A stretch of 64,000 nt of DNA from Ceratodon purpureus. Taxonomy: Eukaryota; Streptophyta; Bryopsida; Pseudoditrichales; Ditrichaceae. Every line of letters begins with the position of its first letter. The stretch's first letter is position 1. The notes below the pieces were generated by a model. The model saw only the letters and a list, made by a program, of their open reading frames with translations. It did no database searches and was not told the DNA's origin. The stretch lies in NCBI GenBank assembly GCA_014871385.1, contig CM026426.1, positions 22,984,539 through 23,048,538 of the forward strand, in the 5' to 3' direction. The position numbers and the translations under genes were made by a program. Below, one piece after another: positions 37,079-48,239 of this stretch.

Positions 37079-38370
37079 CTATTCCTCATTGAAAGCCCAC
37101 CATTCTCGTAAAGCATCCTCACAGACCCTCAAGCTCTCTTTGGACATCTTGTATATAGGGGAGCCCTTCACCCTATGTGCAGCGAGAATCATTGGAAATT
37201 TGCAGGCCCTGACCAAGTGCGAATCAACGTGAGCGTCCACTGCTTTGTCACAGAACACAAAGGTCTTGTCGCCACGTCCAAACTTCTTGAAATACTTTGC
37301 TCTGATTACCTCATCGCCAGCATTGAAGACGCCCCCCCCCATGGACAGTTAAGATGCTCGTGCAACTCAAACTTCCGTTTCGTACACTGAAGAATATAAA
37401 ATTCGACCCCATCTTCATTATCCTCCTCTGCAAGTATCATGAAGTTATCCCCCACGTCCACCAAGTCACCGAGAGACATCGAGACACCGTCATGCATCCA
37501 GTTGGCCTCATCGTCCAACTCTTCTATCACCTCTGCTACTGCACCAGCGCTATCCGGAACCAACCATTTAACGTCCCAGCCCTGCACATGAGATAAGTTC
37601 TCAGAGTTAGCCCAGTCGCAATCAACACAGGGTATACAAAAACAAGACAAAGATCGTGTCCTCAACAAAGTAGGGTCAGTATCAGAGAAGCCCATAATCG
37701 AATAAAGCAATTTTGAGCCCGGCAGTGTCTTGCAGCGTATGCTCGTGTCACCATGGTCGACCTCATCTTCCCCAATGTGCCAAAACACACGAGAAAGGGA
37801 TGGGGTATTTGTCCGCTTGTACGTGCTTGTGACCCGCTCGGTGTATCTCTCCTCCAGGAACTGGACAACTTGTGCAGCATTCTGCAATGGCCTCGAGGGG
37901 TTTAGGATCTGCTCCGAAGTCAACGCTCTCTTCACAACCGCACCGACTCCATCCCATTCGCCCTTCCCGTGAGCACTTTCGAAGTAGCTCCATCGCATCT
38001 TGCAACCCTTGGTAAGGATGGGGTATCTTGCCACAAAATACATAGCCGTGGCACATTTGAATTGGGCGCTGCAACCGTCACTATACACCCAATGTTCTTC
38101 TAGACTGAAGCCAAAATCTTGCAACCAGTCCCAATGCAAGAGCAAACAATGCTGGACATATGCCAAATCATGGTCCTCGTCGTCAGACACATAGAAGTGT
38201 GTCTGCTTCATGATGTCCTCTCCTTCTCTCCACATGGTAATGTGAACTAGGATAGTGACAGAGGTGCTAAAGTAATGCATACTTTGCACCTCATTCTGAA
38301 TTGCAAAACTGTAATTTTCTGCAAAATCAATATGGGAGATGATCACTCCCTCAGGTACGTTCTTCATCAT
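37079..38370 (-). pseudogene. Transposase T3, C-terminal half
   Basis: A minus-strand frame with motifs of a DDE-type eukaryotic transposase family: SHIDFAENYSF near its start (first acidic site), YSDGCSAQFKC (second) and FESAHGKGEWDGVGAVVKR (third region). A Cys pair (CFCIPCVDC) and an acidic C-terminal section follow. The frame shifts at a C run (37,330-37,340), after which the tail continues as FNAGDEVIRAKYFKKFG to 37,079. Its N-terminal exons lie 20 kb away at 58,578-60,794, because Element 2 interrupts the gene. I do not know a formal name for this family. Confidence 0.72.
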
Positions 38371-38395
38371 GAGGTGATCGTAAGGTGATCACATC

Positions 38396-38429
38396 ATTAA
38401 GGTGATCACCTCATGATGATCACCTTAAT
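38396..38429. repeat. Isolated A-type double palindrome
   Basis: An imperfect 34-bp palindrome made of ATTAAGGTGATCACC facing GATCACCTTAAT around a CTCATGAT centre, with further half-sites at 38,371-38,390. It sits about 40 bp outside the left end of Element 2, in T3 DNA. It is the only full A-type site I found outside Element 1. Confidence 0.75.
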
Positions 38430-38466
38430 TCTTATAAATCTGACAATGAGCATAACAACCCCCATC

Positions 38467-38492
38467 ATGCCATATTTAACTATTTCTGGACT
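38467..38492 (+). repeat. Left 26-bp terminal inverted repeat of Element 2
   Basis: These 26 bases (starting ATGCCATATTT, ending TTCTGGACT) are the exact reverse complement of 58,552-58,577. The flanks do not match. No palindromes of type B lie outside the pair. Target duplication is unclear: at most the two bases AT. Confidence 0.75.
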
Positions 38493-38597
38493 ATTCATTG
38501 AGTTATGGACTGTAGATCGTCCAGAAAAAGCAAAGGAAAATGAAAGGGGCTTAGTAAAACCATGCCCTACTGTTATGAATAGTGTATTATTTGAATG

Positions 38598-38830
38598 ATT
38601 GGATCAGGAGATCTTCCGATATAGAGTTGTTCCAAGACGAGGGAAATGTGTGGACTAAGTAATGTTTAAACATTGTATGATTTGTAAGTCCATGGATCAG
38701 GAGATCTTCCGATATAGTGCCGTTCCAGAAGAACAAATGTATGGACAAAGTAATGTAATGAATAATGTGTGTTTTGCAAAACCATGGATCAGGAGATTTC
38801 CCGTTATAGGTGTCTTCCGGAAGAACAACA
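38598..38830. repeat. Left subterminal array of Element 2
   Basis: Three tandem units of about 85-95 bp each begin TGGATCAGGAGATCTTCCGA or a close variant (about 38,602, 38,695 and 38,784) and continue with GTTCCA(A/G)AAGA-like sequence. The core is a diverged B-type palindrome. This mirrors the subterminal array of Element 1 at 1-374, but at the other arm. Confidence 0.8.
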
Positions 38831-39064
38831 TCCATCTTACAATTGCACGAGTGAAATGTTATGGACAAACTAAGTAACATAACATTACAGATAATACACA
38901 TAGACCGATGATGGTGAAATAGTCATTTACATTACAACAACGGGTTACATAAATATGAGGTATTGTCATGAAAGTCATTCGAATGAACGGTGCCATATTA
39001 TTACCACTAATACATTGTAGTATATAGGGACACGGGATTGTAAGCAACTCACTGAATGTACTGT

Positions 39065-39673
39065 CTATTGTTCTACTCTACTGGTGTACCATTGCCTAAG
39101 TGATCTCCTACATAATTCCCCATCCATGGGAGTTTTCTGAAGGAACTCAGTAACGGAGTCATAATGAACCAAATCCATAATGAATGGAAGTAAGGCTGTG
39201 CCGACGTCTGGTATGACGTTTCGCGGATTAGGTAGGTGCATTTCACCCTTCCAAGCAGTCGGGAAATAGCAGGAATGATTTCCATTCATTACATTCTTCC
39301 ATTCACAGTCATCTACTATGAGAACTTTACCCGGTTTGCAAAACCTGCGAGTTTTTTTATCCATACGAAGTCGTTGCAGGAACTTCTGGAAGAATGGATA
39401 AGGCTTCTGTCGAACACACTTGTCTTGACCATACACAAAAATTAACTGCGATCTAAGCTCCACTGGAAGCAGATGCGCTAAGACAAGGTCCAAGCGGGAT
39501 GGGGGCATACATGACCATATTCCGAAATGGAAATCTTGAAGAAGCTTTCGAAAGAACGGTCGAATTCCAGGACGGCAAATGCCATTCCCTAAGTCCAGCA
39601 ACGGCGGGCTGAATCCTTTATAATCCTCGAAGCACAGGACGCCATTAATCGAGAGAACTATCGCCTTCTGCAC
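39065..39673 (-). CDS. HAD-b of Element 2 (FCP1/NIF-like pseudophosphatase)
   Basis: An intact frame of 202 codons from ATG at 39,673. It resembles FCP1/NIF-type HAD phosphatases. The nucleophile-loop position reads IVLSINGVL, a central FHFGIWSCMPPSRLDLVL block follows (the family usually has W(T/S)S or WTA here), and GKVLIVDDCEWKN supplies the Asp-Asp motif. The first catalytic Asp is Ser, so hydrolysis is not expected. Length fits the family core (about 180-200 residues). It is the outermost gene on the left arm, matching HAD-b of Element 1, which also lacks this Asp. It could bind phospho-peptides or serve as a scaffold. Confidence 0.72.
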   Translation of the reverse strand: MQKAIVLSINGVLCFEDYKGFSPPLLDLGNGICRPGIRPFFRKLLQDFHFGIWSCMPPSRLDLVLAHLLPVELRSQLIFVYGQDKCVRQKPYPFFQKFLQRLRMDKKTRRFCKPGKVLIVDDCEWKNVMNGNHSCYFPTAWKGEMHLPNPRNVIPDVGTALLPFIMDLVHYDSVTEFLQKTPMDGELCRRSLRQWYTSRVEQ

Positions 39674-39715
39674 AGTTGAAATAAAACATCAGGACATTTC
39701 TACATCTGAGACTAA

Positions 39716-39786
39716 ACATCGGGGGATCTCCCGATGTTTGTAAATGACGAATTTGCTAACATAGTTCATCGGGGGATATCTCGATG
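39716..39786. repeat. B-type palindromes upstream of HAD-b
   Basis: CATCGGGGGATCTCCCGATG at about 39,717-39,736 and CATCGGGGGATATCTCGATG at 39,767-39,786, 45-115 bp upstream of the HAD-b start. Confidence 0.9.
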
Positions 39787-40169
39787 GCGCCTCCCAACGC
39801 CATGGCACACAGAGGTGGTCAGACCATGTCTTGAAAGAGTATTACCACAGCAAAGCGATTTTAAAACAAAACAAATTCAAAGTTCCAGAACTCCATTGCG
39901 TTCAGGAAGACAAATGCAAATTTTCAGGAACTCGGTTAGTTTCATTCTGCTATCAAACATGAGGGAGCTACAGCTTCATTACATGGTCATGTGAGAGAAT
40001 GTATGTGTTGACAATGAAGAACTCTGAATAAAATGAGTGTTCCATAATCCAAAGTCATTTGCACTAAACTACAATCTTCCCAATATAGAATGGTCATGTG
40101 AGAGAATGTAAGTATTGACAATAAGGAACTGTGAATAAAATGAGTGTTCAAAATCCAGAGTCATTTGTA

Positions 40170-40842
40170 CTAAGCTACAGCGCCGCTCAATATCTTCAGT
40201 GCCAAGTCCGACGACCGGTCCATGGGGAACTGACCAAACGGAAGCGGGGCCCGTTTCACATACTCTGGGACAGCTTCCCCTGAGCTGAATAGACCCTCCA
40301 GCCACGATTTCAGTGTCATCGTAAGAAACCTATCACCACCATCCCCGGACCAGGTTGGGGGGTGGACAGCGTTATGAGGGTCGTTGAGAAGGTTCTTCTG
40401 TGGACTATCATCCACCAGTAGGACTTTCTCAACGGACTCCAATACCAGCAACTTAGCAAAGACACGGAGATCCTTTAGAAAGAACGGCTTGTCTGGTTTT
40501 GACGACTCCACGTATGACGAACGTGTGCATTCGTTCTGGCTAAGAACCTGCACATCTAGCAGCTATAGAGGTGCCCAGAAGAACAACAGGAAGAGTTTCA
40601 GGTATATTTCTAGGCGCGATGCTTGTCCAAAAGGCTACCGTTGCCTGAGTATGAAGCCAGTTCAGGAATTCCTGGCATCCAGGTCTGATCATTATAGGGC
40701 GCTTTTTTCCCTTGACAAAAATCCCACGGTGAACGAGAACCCCGTTTAAGTCTAGTACAACCGAATACCTTCGACCGGGTACCTTTCCGATCACCTTTGC
40801 TGGAACGGAGGATGGGAGAGGGGGCCCTGGAAAATGCAACAA
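40170..40842 (-). pseudogene. HAD-a of Element 2 (FCP1/NIF-like), one frameshift
   Basis: The N-terminal part (40,842-40,540) contains RRYSVVLDLNGVLVHRG, a nearly canonical nucleophile loop with the first Asp kept but Asn at the second position, then FWTSIAPRN. The C-terminal part (40,553-40,170), in another frame, contains VQVLSQNECTRSS and KVLLVDDSPQKNLLND. The frame changes near 40,545. This is the paralogue of HAD-b and could have been active when whole, since FCP1-like enzymes need the first Asp. It lies between HAD-b and P2 on the same strand. Confidence 0.65.
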
Positions 40843-40865
40843 AAAAAAGTCTCATCAAAATTCAG

Positions 40866-40999
40866 CATCGGGAGATCCCTCGATATAGATGTCCACTGTA
40901 AACAGGTGTGATCAACATTCAGCATTGGGAGATCCCTCGATGTAGATGTCCACTGAAAAAATGTCATAGTAGATCCAAGCATCGGGAGATCCCTCGATG
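40866..40999. repeat. Triple B-type repeat upstream of HAD-a
   Basis: Three units about 57 bp apart each pair a palindrome (40,866-40,885, 40,923-40,942, 40,980-40,999, of the form CATCGGGAGATCCCTCGATG) with the following word AGATGT(C/T)(C/T)ACTG. They lie just upstream of the leftward HAD-a gene. Confidence 0.9.
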
Positions 41000-41995
41000 C
41001 AGATGTTTACTGAATTCCTCAAGCATCTACAGGAGACACTACACGTTCTACACATGTCCAATCTGAGGACATTAGAACTATCAGTCCTACAATTAGAGTC
41101 CGACTAGATACCTTTCGCACTGTCGTCCAAATTCGGATCTTGGGCTTCCGATGAAATGCCAACCGTTTTAGACGTCGGAATCTGGTAAAGGTTTTTTTTC
41201 AAAGTCATTAGTAAATGGGATTTTATCATTATAGTCCTTGTAAACGAACTCGTGAGCCTGTCTAACTGCTTCAAGATGCTTAGCCTTGCGAGAGGGTGGG
41301 GTGTAATTCCCTCGCTGGGATATGTGATGCCTTACCTGTTCGTCCAGACTAGCACGAGCTCCTGCTGGAGTGCTTTTTCCCTTAGGCTGTCTCTCAGCAC
41401 CGGAACCTTTTCCCTTCCCCTTGACCCCCGTTCCGGTGCTAGGCCTAGACTTACCCTTGCCTCGTGTGGCCGGGGGACCGGATGTTGTTCCCGACGCAAG
41501 TTCCGGCGGAAGGGATCGTTGCAAACGCTTCTCCAGCACAAGTGAGCGACAATCAGGATCTGTGTCCATAGATTTCTCCACCTCGACTACATCTACCTCA
41601 GTGGATACCTCCGTAAGTGCGTTGTCTGGGAGCCCTTCATATAAATCCTCGCTGAGCTCCTTCACTTCTGCGTCGTTGTCTTTGACCTCGTCACATGCCT
41701 TCACATCGTCGCACACCGGGGCTTCCGCGTTGCTTGACGTCTTCTCCGGGCTGAACGCGTCTAAATCCTTCAGAGTGTCGTCAACAACATCTTCGTTCAT
41801 GTCAGGAGCCACGGGGGGAGACTGATGAGTCTCCCCGGGAGATGTAATCCGTGGGAGAGGAGGCGGGGGGCTTGATGGGAGAGGAGGCGGGGGGCTGCAA
41901 GGGATCACATAAGGAGTGACGGACAGCGAACTCTGAGGACCGCACTCCTCAGGTACGGGGGGGTGATGGTTTGGAATTGGTGCACTGCCTTCTGT

Positions 41996-42015
41996 CATCG
42001 GGATATCTCCCGATA
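41996..42015. repeat. B-type palindrome inside P2 exon 4
   Basis: CATCGGGATATCTCCCGATA lies within the open coding exon. On the minus strand it is read within LSGDIPMTEG, so it keeps the frame. Confidence 0.88.
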
Positions 42016-43260
42016 GTGGGATGCACGGTTCATGCTGACTATCAGCTACTCCTCCCTCCGTCTCCTGCTCTTGAAGAGGAGAAATCCTTTCCGGGTCCAC
42101 AGCATCCCTATCCGTCCCCTCCGTATCCCTGTGAACTCCCGCGTCCTCCTCTCCTGCTGGTGCGGATTCATTCATTCGCGGAACCGCAGCGAAGTTCTGG
42201 ACATTAAAGTCCAAGTCATCCAGCCCGTCAGCACCCTCTCCCACGTCTTCTGCGCCACCTTCAGGTTCCGTAGTCTGAGTCTGGTGATCCACCGGTAATA
42301 TCCTCATATCCAGCAGCGACCGAGCTACGTCATTCGTGTTTCCCGACACGGTGGCAAGATCGCTTCGTGGCGTCAAGGACTCCCCCACGTGAGAATCGTC
42401 AAAGGTGTGATCCCTCGACGCAGCTCCACCATAAACGCGCGCGGAGTTCAGCAGTCCCTGCAATATGAGCGCAGGTCACCATTAGCGGTAAGAAAAGCTG
42501 CAGTGCAGTAGAAATTGGGTTCGAGTATATGGTACAGGAATACTACAATGCCTTGGAAGTTAACCCGAGGTGCAGTGCTAAGCAAACAAAAGAGAGGTGC
42601 CTTGCTCACAAGAGTAGGGAATTTAGTCGTGAGGGGGATGTTACATGGAATGAAATAATTGGTCGAGAGAGGAATAGCGTTCTTCAAAAATATAAATTCC
42701 TCATTTTCCATAATGGTATGCAAATTATGATACTTATAGAATGGTACAGTTTCTTACAGAACCCCTACACGAGGATAGTAATCATGCTAGATTTCGCCAC
42801 TCGATAAAACAACATGGAATCCCAAATTAGGTAAGCCTGCCTAAGGTCGAAAACCTACCGAGGTGCAAGCCGTCTCCTCGTCGTCAGAGTTGGATTCGGA
42901 ATCATCAGGCGGCGATTGCCCGCGGGCATCTTCATCAGCAGCCACACCATCTTCATTATCACCCTCTCCACCGCCTGCCTCATCATCACCATCGTCACCA
43001 CCATCATTGTCTACCAATTTATCTGGGTCAACTGCGTCCTTGTAAAGTATGTCCCATATCTGCTTCGACGTCTTCTTCGCGTGTTCCTCATCATCGACAC
43101 AGAAGACAACTTCGAGGACCATGGCTTCGTTTTCCTGTAGACATGCAGGCGATATGAACATGTATAAAATGCGAACAGCACACTCTAACCAAATGTCACG
43201 TTCAATTTCATTGCGTAAGGGTTCAGAAGTGTCGGGAAATGTGGACTGAAGTGCATGATT

Positions 43261-43344
43261 TATCGGGGGATCCCTCGATGATTTGAGAACCCCTTAAGCC
43301 TAGATTTTTGAGACGTTATCCGTCCATCGAGGGATCCCCCGATA
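43261..43344. repeat. B-type palindrome pair in P2 intron 2
   Basis: TATCGGGGGATCCCTCGATG at 43,261-43,280 and CATCGAGGGATCCCCCGATA at 43,325-43,344 are near reverse complements of each other, so the pair could also form a larger hairpin with a 44-bp loop. Confidence 0.9.
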
Positions 43345-45010
43345 AATCTTGCATCCGTGAGGACATATCCGGAAACACTGAGGCTGAGAACAGAGAAGGA
43401 CTTCTGACTTAGATTCTATATACGTGAGTGAACGAGTGCATATATCGCGAGTACTATAAGTGGAGGACATCTGCATAATAAGCCTCAAGAACAACAGTGT
43501 ATTCGCACAAGTATGAAATAAAGTGGAAGCATTTGAGTCAGTGAAAGAGAAATATCTAATATGACTTCAACATTCGAAGGGTGCAGACAGAGTACTTACA
43601 AGTCCAAGGAGGGTGAAGTGAGCCCCGTCGTTGACGTTTACGAGCACCATGTTATCTTTAATGTGCTGCTGAAAGATAGTAGAAAGGGCGGCCACCTTAA
43701 TCGTTGGTCGACCAGGTCGTCTCCATTGCAGGATGGTTTCAGTAATGTCCTTGGCCAGGTACACTGCGTCGAATGGCCTCTTCCCCGGAAAGAAATCCCC
43801 GAAGCATTCCTTCATAGACTGCGTTAGCGAATAAGCGAAGCAGAAAATCATGTACACAACATACGAAGAACCGAGCTCCGGCTCGGGAAATCCGTCCTCG
43901 CGGGAAGGGACATAGTTGATCACATGCCAGTTCCACAACCTCCTCTTTGCTGTCCTCGTGCGCGTTTCGATGTGCAGTAGTGTCGCATGGAATCCCGCCG
44001 CATCTGTGAAGAGAAGTGCTCCTGAGCGATTAAAGACCTGCGTGCTGTTAAGTTCCTGCCCCAATAGAGGATCGAATATCCGAGACAGGACGTTCTCCTG
44101 TAGCACCTGAGCTTTCACTGGCATGTCAGCGATCGCATCAAACAGGAAGTACATGAATATGTGTGGTTTTGCCCCTCCTCTCCAACTATATACTTCTTCA
44201 CTTCGCAAAATAACAGAAATCTCGGGCCTACTCCGGTCCGTAAGCACGTACTTATACTTCTGATTGAACCCCTTCTGGATGTGCGATAAGTAACTTGCTT
44301 GCTCTTGTACCATGTTGTGAGCGTCCAACATCACCTTAACGAAGTCAGGCACGTCCGCAGGATCACACGTCTTGTTGAGGTTCCTGTTTCGGTCGTCCAG
44401 CCACTACTTCCCCGCAGCCATTGCATACGCCTTATCCAGCCAGCTCTCCAGCTCCGCGCGACCGATGTCTCTCGAATCGGCTGACTCCTCCCATTCCGCA
44501 GCAGAATACATTACGTATGTACCCTAAACCTAGGAAGCTCAAAACCCATATAGTAGTTCATCAACTCGTTCTTCATACATCTGATCAGTCTTTCCCTATT
44601 CCCTGCTGTTTGAAGGGACGGTAATCTCGCCACTTTATCACCTTTGGTGGCCTTCGATCCCTTCACAGATATTTCTTTCTTCTCCACAAGGTCAGCAAGG
44701 TGATGGATATCCTCTGAGCGCAGGCCGTATAGTGGTTTTAAATCGATCTGGACAAATGGCTTCCGCTTGAGGTCATAGTTCGTCTGCACATTCCCTTGCC
44801 CATCTGGGAGCTTCCCCTTCATGTACTGTTTCTCAATCTCCACCCATCGGTCAACTGCCGTATCGTCTTCAAGAAACAGTAGCGGTATCTTGCAGTCCCT
44901 TAGCTCTGATTCCTTCACGTTTGTGAAGATCGATGCCAGAGCTTGAGTGAATTGCTGCGTACCACACGTCGGGGGAGGGGTTAGTAGCGCTCTCCGACAA
45001 AGGAAGTTGC

Positions 45011-45159
45011 CATCGGGGGATCGCCCGATGATGGGAAGTACAAGGAATACTCTAAGAGGCCACATACATTTCTACAACTCGGATCATCGGGGGATCTCTC
45101 GATGACTTTGATACATATATACAGATATACAACTAAGATCATCGGGGGATCTCTCGATG
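45011..45159. repeat. B-type palindromes in P2 intron 1
   Basis: Three sites, at 45,011-45,030 (CATCGGGGGATCGCCCGATG), 45,085-45,104 and 45,140-45,159 (both CATCGGGGGATCTCTCGATG). The equivalent P1 intron carries three A-type sites. Confidence 0.92.
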
Positions 45160-46567
45160 AGGGGGGGAATACAGACTTACCAGAAACTCTATAGGGTGCT
45201 GCCGTCCCTGTAAAGCTGGCATCGGGCACTTCAACTCTTTCCACTTGATTCTGGCATGGAGCACCTGCATCATGAATGTGTGCTCCTTCTGTGGCCCGGC
45301 CATATCCTAGTTCAGGACCCGTGAGAGGAGCATGAGCTTTATGTGCTCAGGCTTGGGCGCCCACACTGGGATGATTGAGAACTTAGACGCCTTGTCTTTG
45401 TCAGCCCCAGCAATTTCCCCACTCTCAACGAGATCCCGGTAACACTGAACCGTATGCTGGCTCCCAATGATGAAGAATGGAGTGGAGCTTTTGATCTGAT
45501 TCTTCTCCGGAGGTGTATTGAAAAACTCTACTTTTCTATCCGGTCCATAAGGTCCCTTCTTCAGTGGAAGTACAGTGATTTCCCTATCTGTTCCACTGTA
45601 CCTCGGAGCGATGCGCGCCTGCTTCGTCAAGGCTTTTAACCTGTCCGGAACAAGTCCTCGGTAGACGATTGAACCTGGAGGGGCCCTGTGCAGCTTTGAG
45701 AAATGCACAGTTATTAGCGCATCGTTCTCATCGTTGAGCCTCTCGTGGCCCCACTTGTACAGTGGTTCAAACGCCTCGCTGTACAGGTTCTTCATCTCTG
45801 TCTGCTTGGTCTTGTCCAGCTTCTCAATATCCGAAGCTGACATTGTCACACACTGCTGGAGAGTGAGCTTGTCATCACCCTTTCCCTTCTTGCCCTTCCC
45901 TGTGTCCGGCACCGCAGTTTCCCCGTCATTGATCAAGGAAGATTTCCGTTTTGTGCCCCGCGTCTTCGTAGGAGTAGTCGCAGTCGGAGTCTGCGATGGA
46001 ACAGGAGCAGCAGCTGCAACCTCACTTCGCGCCTCGTCAATTAGGTTCCACTGGTTTTCAATTTGTGCCGGAGTCCACTTCGCCTTATCCTCCGGCAGGT
46101 ACATGAAGCCCTTGGCAGTGAGGGATGCACACTGATTGAGGCTGAGCTTGCCGAGGTCGAGGATTAGTCCATAAGTTACAGTCCGATCGGACTTTGGCAT
46201 CTTCTCCTCCACCACCATGATAGCTGTCCCCACATCAAGGCCCTTCAGTTCGAGAACGTTCAATCCAATCGGGGAATGGATCCGCCCTTCACAGGTGAGA
46301 TGGGGGACAATGACGGCCATGCCTCCTGCCGTATCCTTCCACGACATGGCCCATGCGGTGACGTTCTTATCGCAGCGGTAAACTGCGCAGGGATTTGATT
46401 CTCCGACATGATTGTAGCCATGGATCCAGTGATCGACAAAGGGGAACAGCTTCACGGGCTTGTGGTCCAATGGTGGTTCCATTATTTGTTCATTCGTGCA
46501 GAACAGACATACATCACTGTTGGTCAAATCCCTGCTCCAAATAAGTTAACACTTATAAAAATCGGAT

Positions 46568-47150
46568 CATTGGGGGATCTCTCGATGACTTCAATTCATA
46601 CACACGCATAGGGGGCTATGCGCATTACGTAGAGGACAACAACTATCTCACAGTACCATTGAAAAAATCAGAGGCACGAAAGGGCACTGAGGTCATCGGG
46701 AGATCCCCCGATGTTCTGCCATACCTACAGGATGAGAAGGGATACCAACACATCGAGGGATCCCCCAATGGACCAACGATATGACACCTAAGCAAAATAG
46801 CACTGTCCATACAGTTCATTGTCCGCGGTGAGGTTATCTGGTTATAAGTTTATGTTTTATTAATATGGTTTGTAGTGAGTGGGTCATCGAGAGATCCCCT
46901 GATGTTCTGCCATACCCACAGGATGGGAAGGGGATTCGAAGACATCGAGGGATCCCCCGATGGACCAAGGACATGTGCAGAGTGGTCATCGGGAGATCCT
47001 CCGATGGCTTGCCGTCCCCACAGACTGGTAAGGGGATAGTGACGCATCAATGGTAATTTCAAGTGAAAAAGGTCATCGGGAGATCCCCCGATGGCATGCC
47101 GTTCCGAAAGAATGGAAAGGGATACTGACGCATCGAGAGATCCCCCAATG
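46568..47150. repeat. B-type cluster upstream of gene P2
   Basis: Eight palindromes lie at 46,568, 46,694, 46,751, 46,884, 46,943, 46,987, 47,074 and 47,131 (each 20 bp). They alternate in orientation of the imperfect half and are linked by words such as TGCC(A/G)T(A/T)CC-CACAG and GGACCAA. The cluster begins about 90 bp from the P2 start codon and mirrors the A-type cluster before P1. Confidence 0.92.
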
Positions 47151-47159
47151 GACCAAGAA

Positions 47160-48235
47160 CATTTTTATTGCATCAACGGATATCACTGAAGTTTGTTACA
47201 GTGTCCGTACAGTGTATTTTGTTGGAAGAGGTTCTCAGTTCCGTACAGTTTATGTTCAAACCTTAGTGTTTGCAGTATAGAAGAGCTGGAGCTGGTTTTT
47301 AAGCCGGACTGGGAGGTAGGCATTTCGAGATGTGATAAAGGAAAAATGTCACTAAGCACAGAATTTGAGATTAAGAAAAAAACTTCCGGGTCCTCCCAGA
47401 TTCTTGCGGTCCCAGGCCCTCTGGATGAACTCCCTGCCATAGCTGCCTGCAAACTCTGCACGGCGATGGCACGATGCACGGGATGACAAATTTTCGATTA
47501 AGACCGAGAATGACAAATAAGCTCTTGGTCGAGCAATGTCCAAGCATGCACAATTCTAAAGTCATGGAGGACAGAGGCTACTATAGAATTTAAATTGACG
47601 AGAGTTTCATGCACTTGAACGACGTCTACAGACCCCTCGCCCTCATCCGGCGGAATAGAATCCATAGGGCGGAACATACTATCTACAACATTTTGCAGCA
47701 ACAGAACCAATGAAGGTAAAAAAAATGCCACATTGCACGGGAAACAGACCCGATTCGATTAAGAATGTAGAGAAAAAAGTACCTGTGAATGCACTCGCAG
47801 GTGAAAAACCACTCAACCGCTGCTTCGTCTTCTTCCTCAACGCACGCTCCGACAATCTCATTTCTTTGTCCGCCCCCCGATCCAAAAGCTCTCCCTCGAT
47901 CTCGCTTAGTGCACCTCCCAAACTCAGACCTCTCAAATGCGACCTAAAAGAAACCTCTCACTTGCCTCCCAAACACCTCGAATCTCGCCCTAAACCTCCC
48001 GACCACGAATTAAGCACCCTGAAACTGCCAAGCACCTCTAAATTGCCCTAAACCTCCCTCGCAACTCGACACAAACGCAATCACGACGACCTAAGACTCT
48101 CGGTAGGGAAGCGGGAAACTCGGAGCGACCTACAGCATACCAGGCGCGAAAGCGAGGTAGAGCGAGGTAGAGCGAAGGAAAAACACTCGAGCGACGCCGT
48201 CTTAGCACTGTACAGTGGAGAACTTAGTACCATAT
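47160..48235. other. Putative leader/promoter region of gene P2
   Basis: Moderately GC-rich, C-rich on the plus strand (CCTCCCAAACACCTCGAATC), with only short overlapping frames. The position matches 12-13.4 kb in Element 1. No gene is called. Confidence 0.3.
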
Positions 48236-48239
48236 TAAA

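Larger units (their letters stand above)
41168..46482 (-). pseudogene. Gene P2: long ParB-like/low-complexity protein of Element 2
   Basis: Four exons fit well, all with phase-0 introns: 46,482-45,181, 44,954-43,600, 43,134-42,859 and 42,457-41,168 (about 1,400 residues). Exon 1 starts at MEPPLDHKPVKLF, contains a Lys-rich linker (KGKKGKGDDKL), and ends in a block with PFFIIGSQHTVQCY, KFSIIPVWAPKPEH and, past a stop, VLHARIKWKELKCP. This matches the SGQHTV block of P1. Exon 2 is an unassigned globular region (FVQIDLKPLYGLRSEDIHHL; KRRLWNWHVINYVP). Exon 3 is acidic. Exon 4 is Pro/Ser/Glu-rich and basic at its end, and looks disordered. Breaks: TAG at 45,307, a frameshift near 44,510 and TAG at 44,404. 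Introns 1 and 2 carry B palindromes. A DNA-binding role is an inference from the ParB-like block. Confidence 0.65.

Noticed and set aside
38473-38500. Short T3-like coding fragment in plus orientation (AIFNYFWT)
   Set aside because: The match is limited to exactly the 26-bp inverted repeat, with no flanking similarity. A terminal repeat explains it better than a gene fragment.
43689-43708. A-type palindrome inside Element 2 (GGCGGCCACCTTAATCG)
   Set aside because: Only one arm matches and the other does not, and it lies in P2 coding sequence. Best read as a chance half-site.
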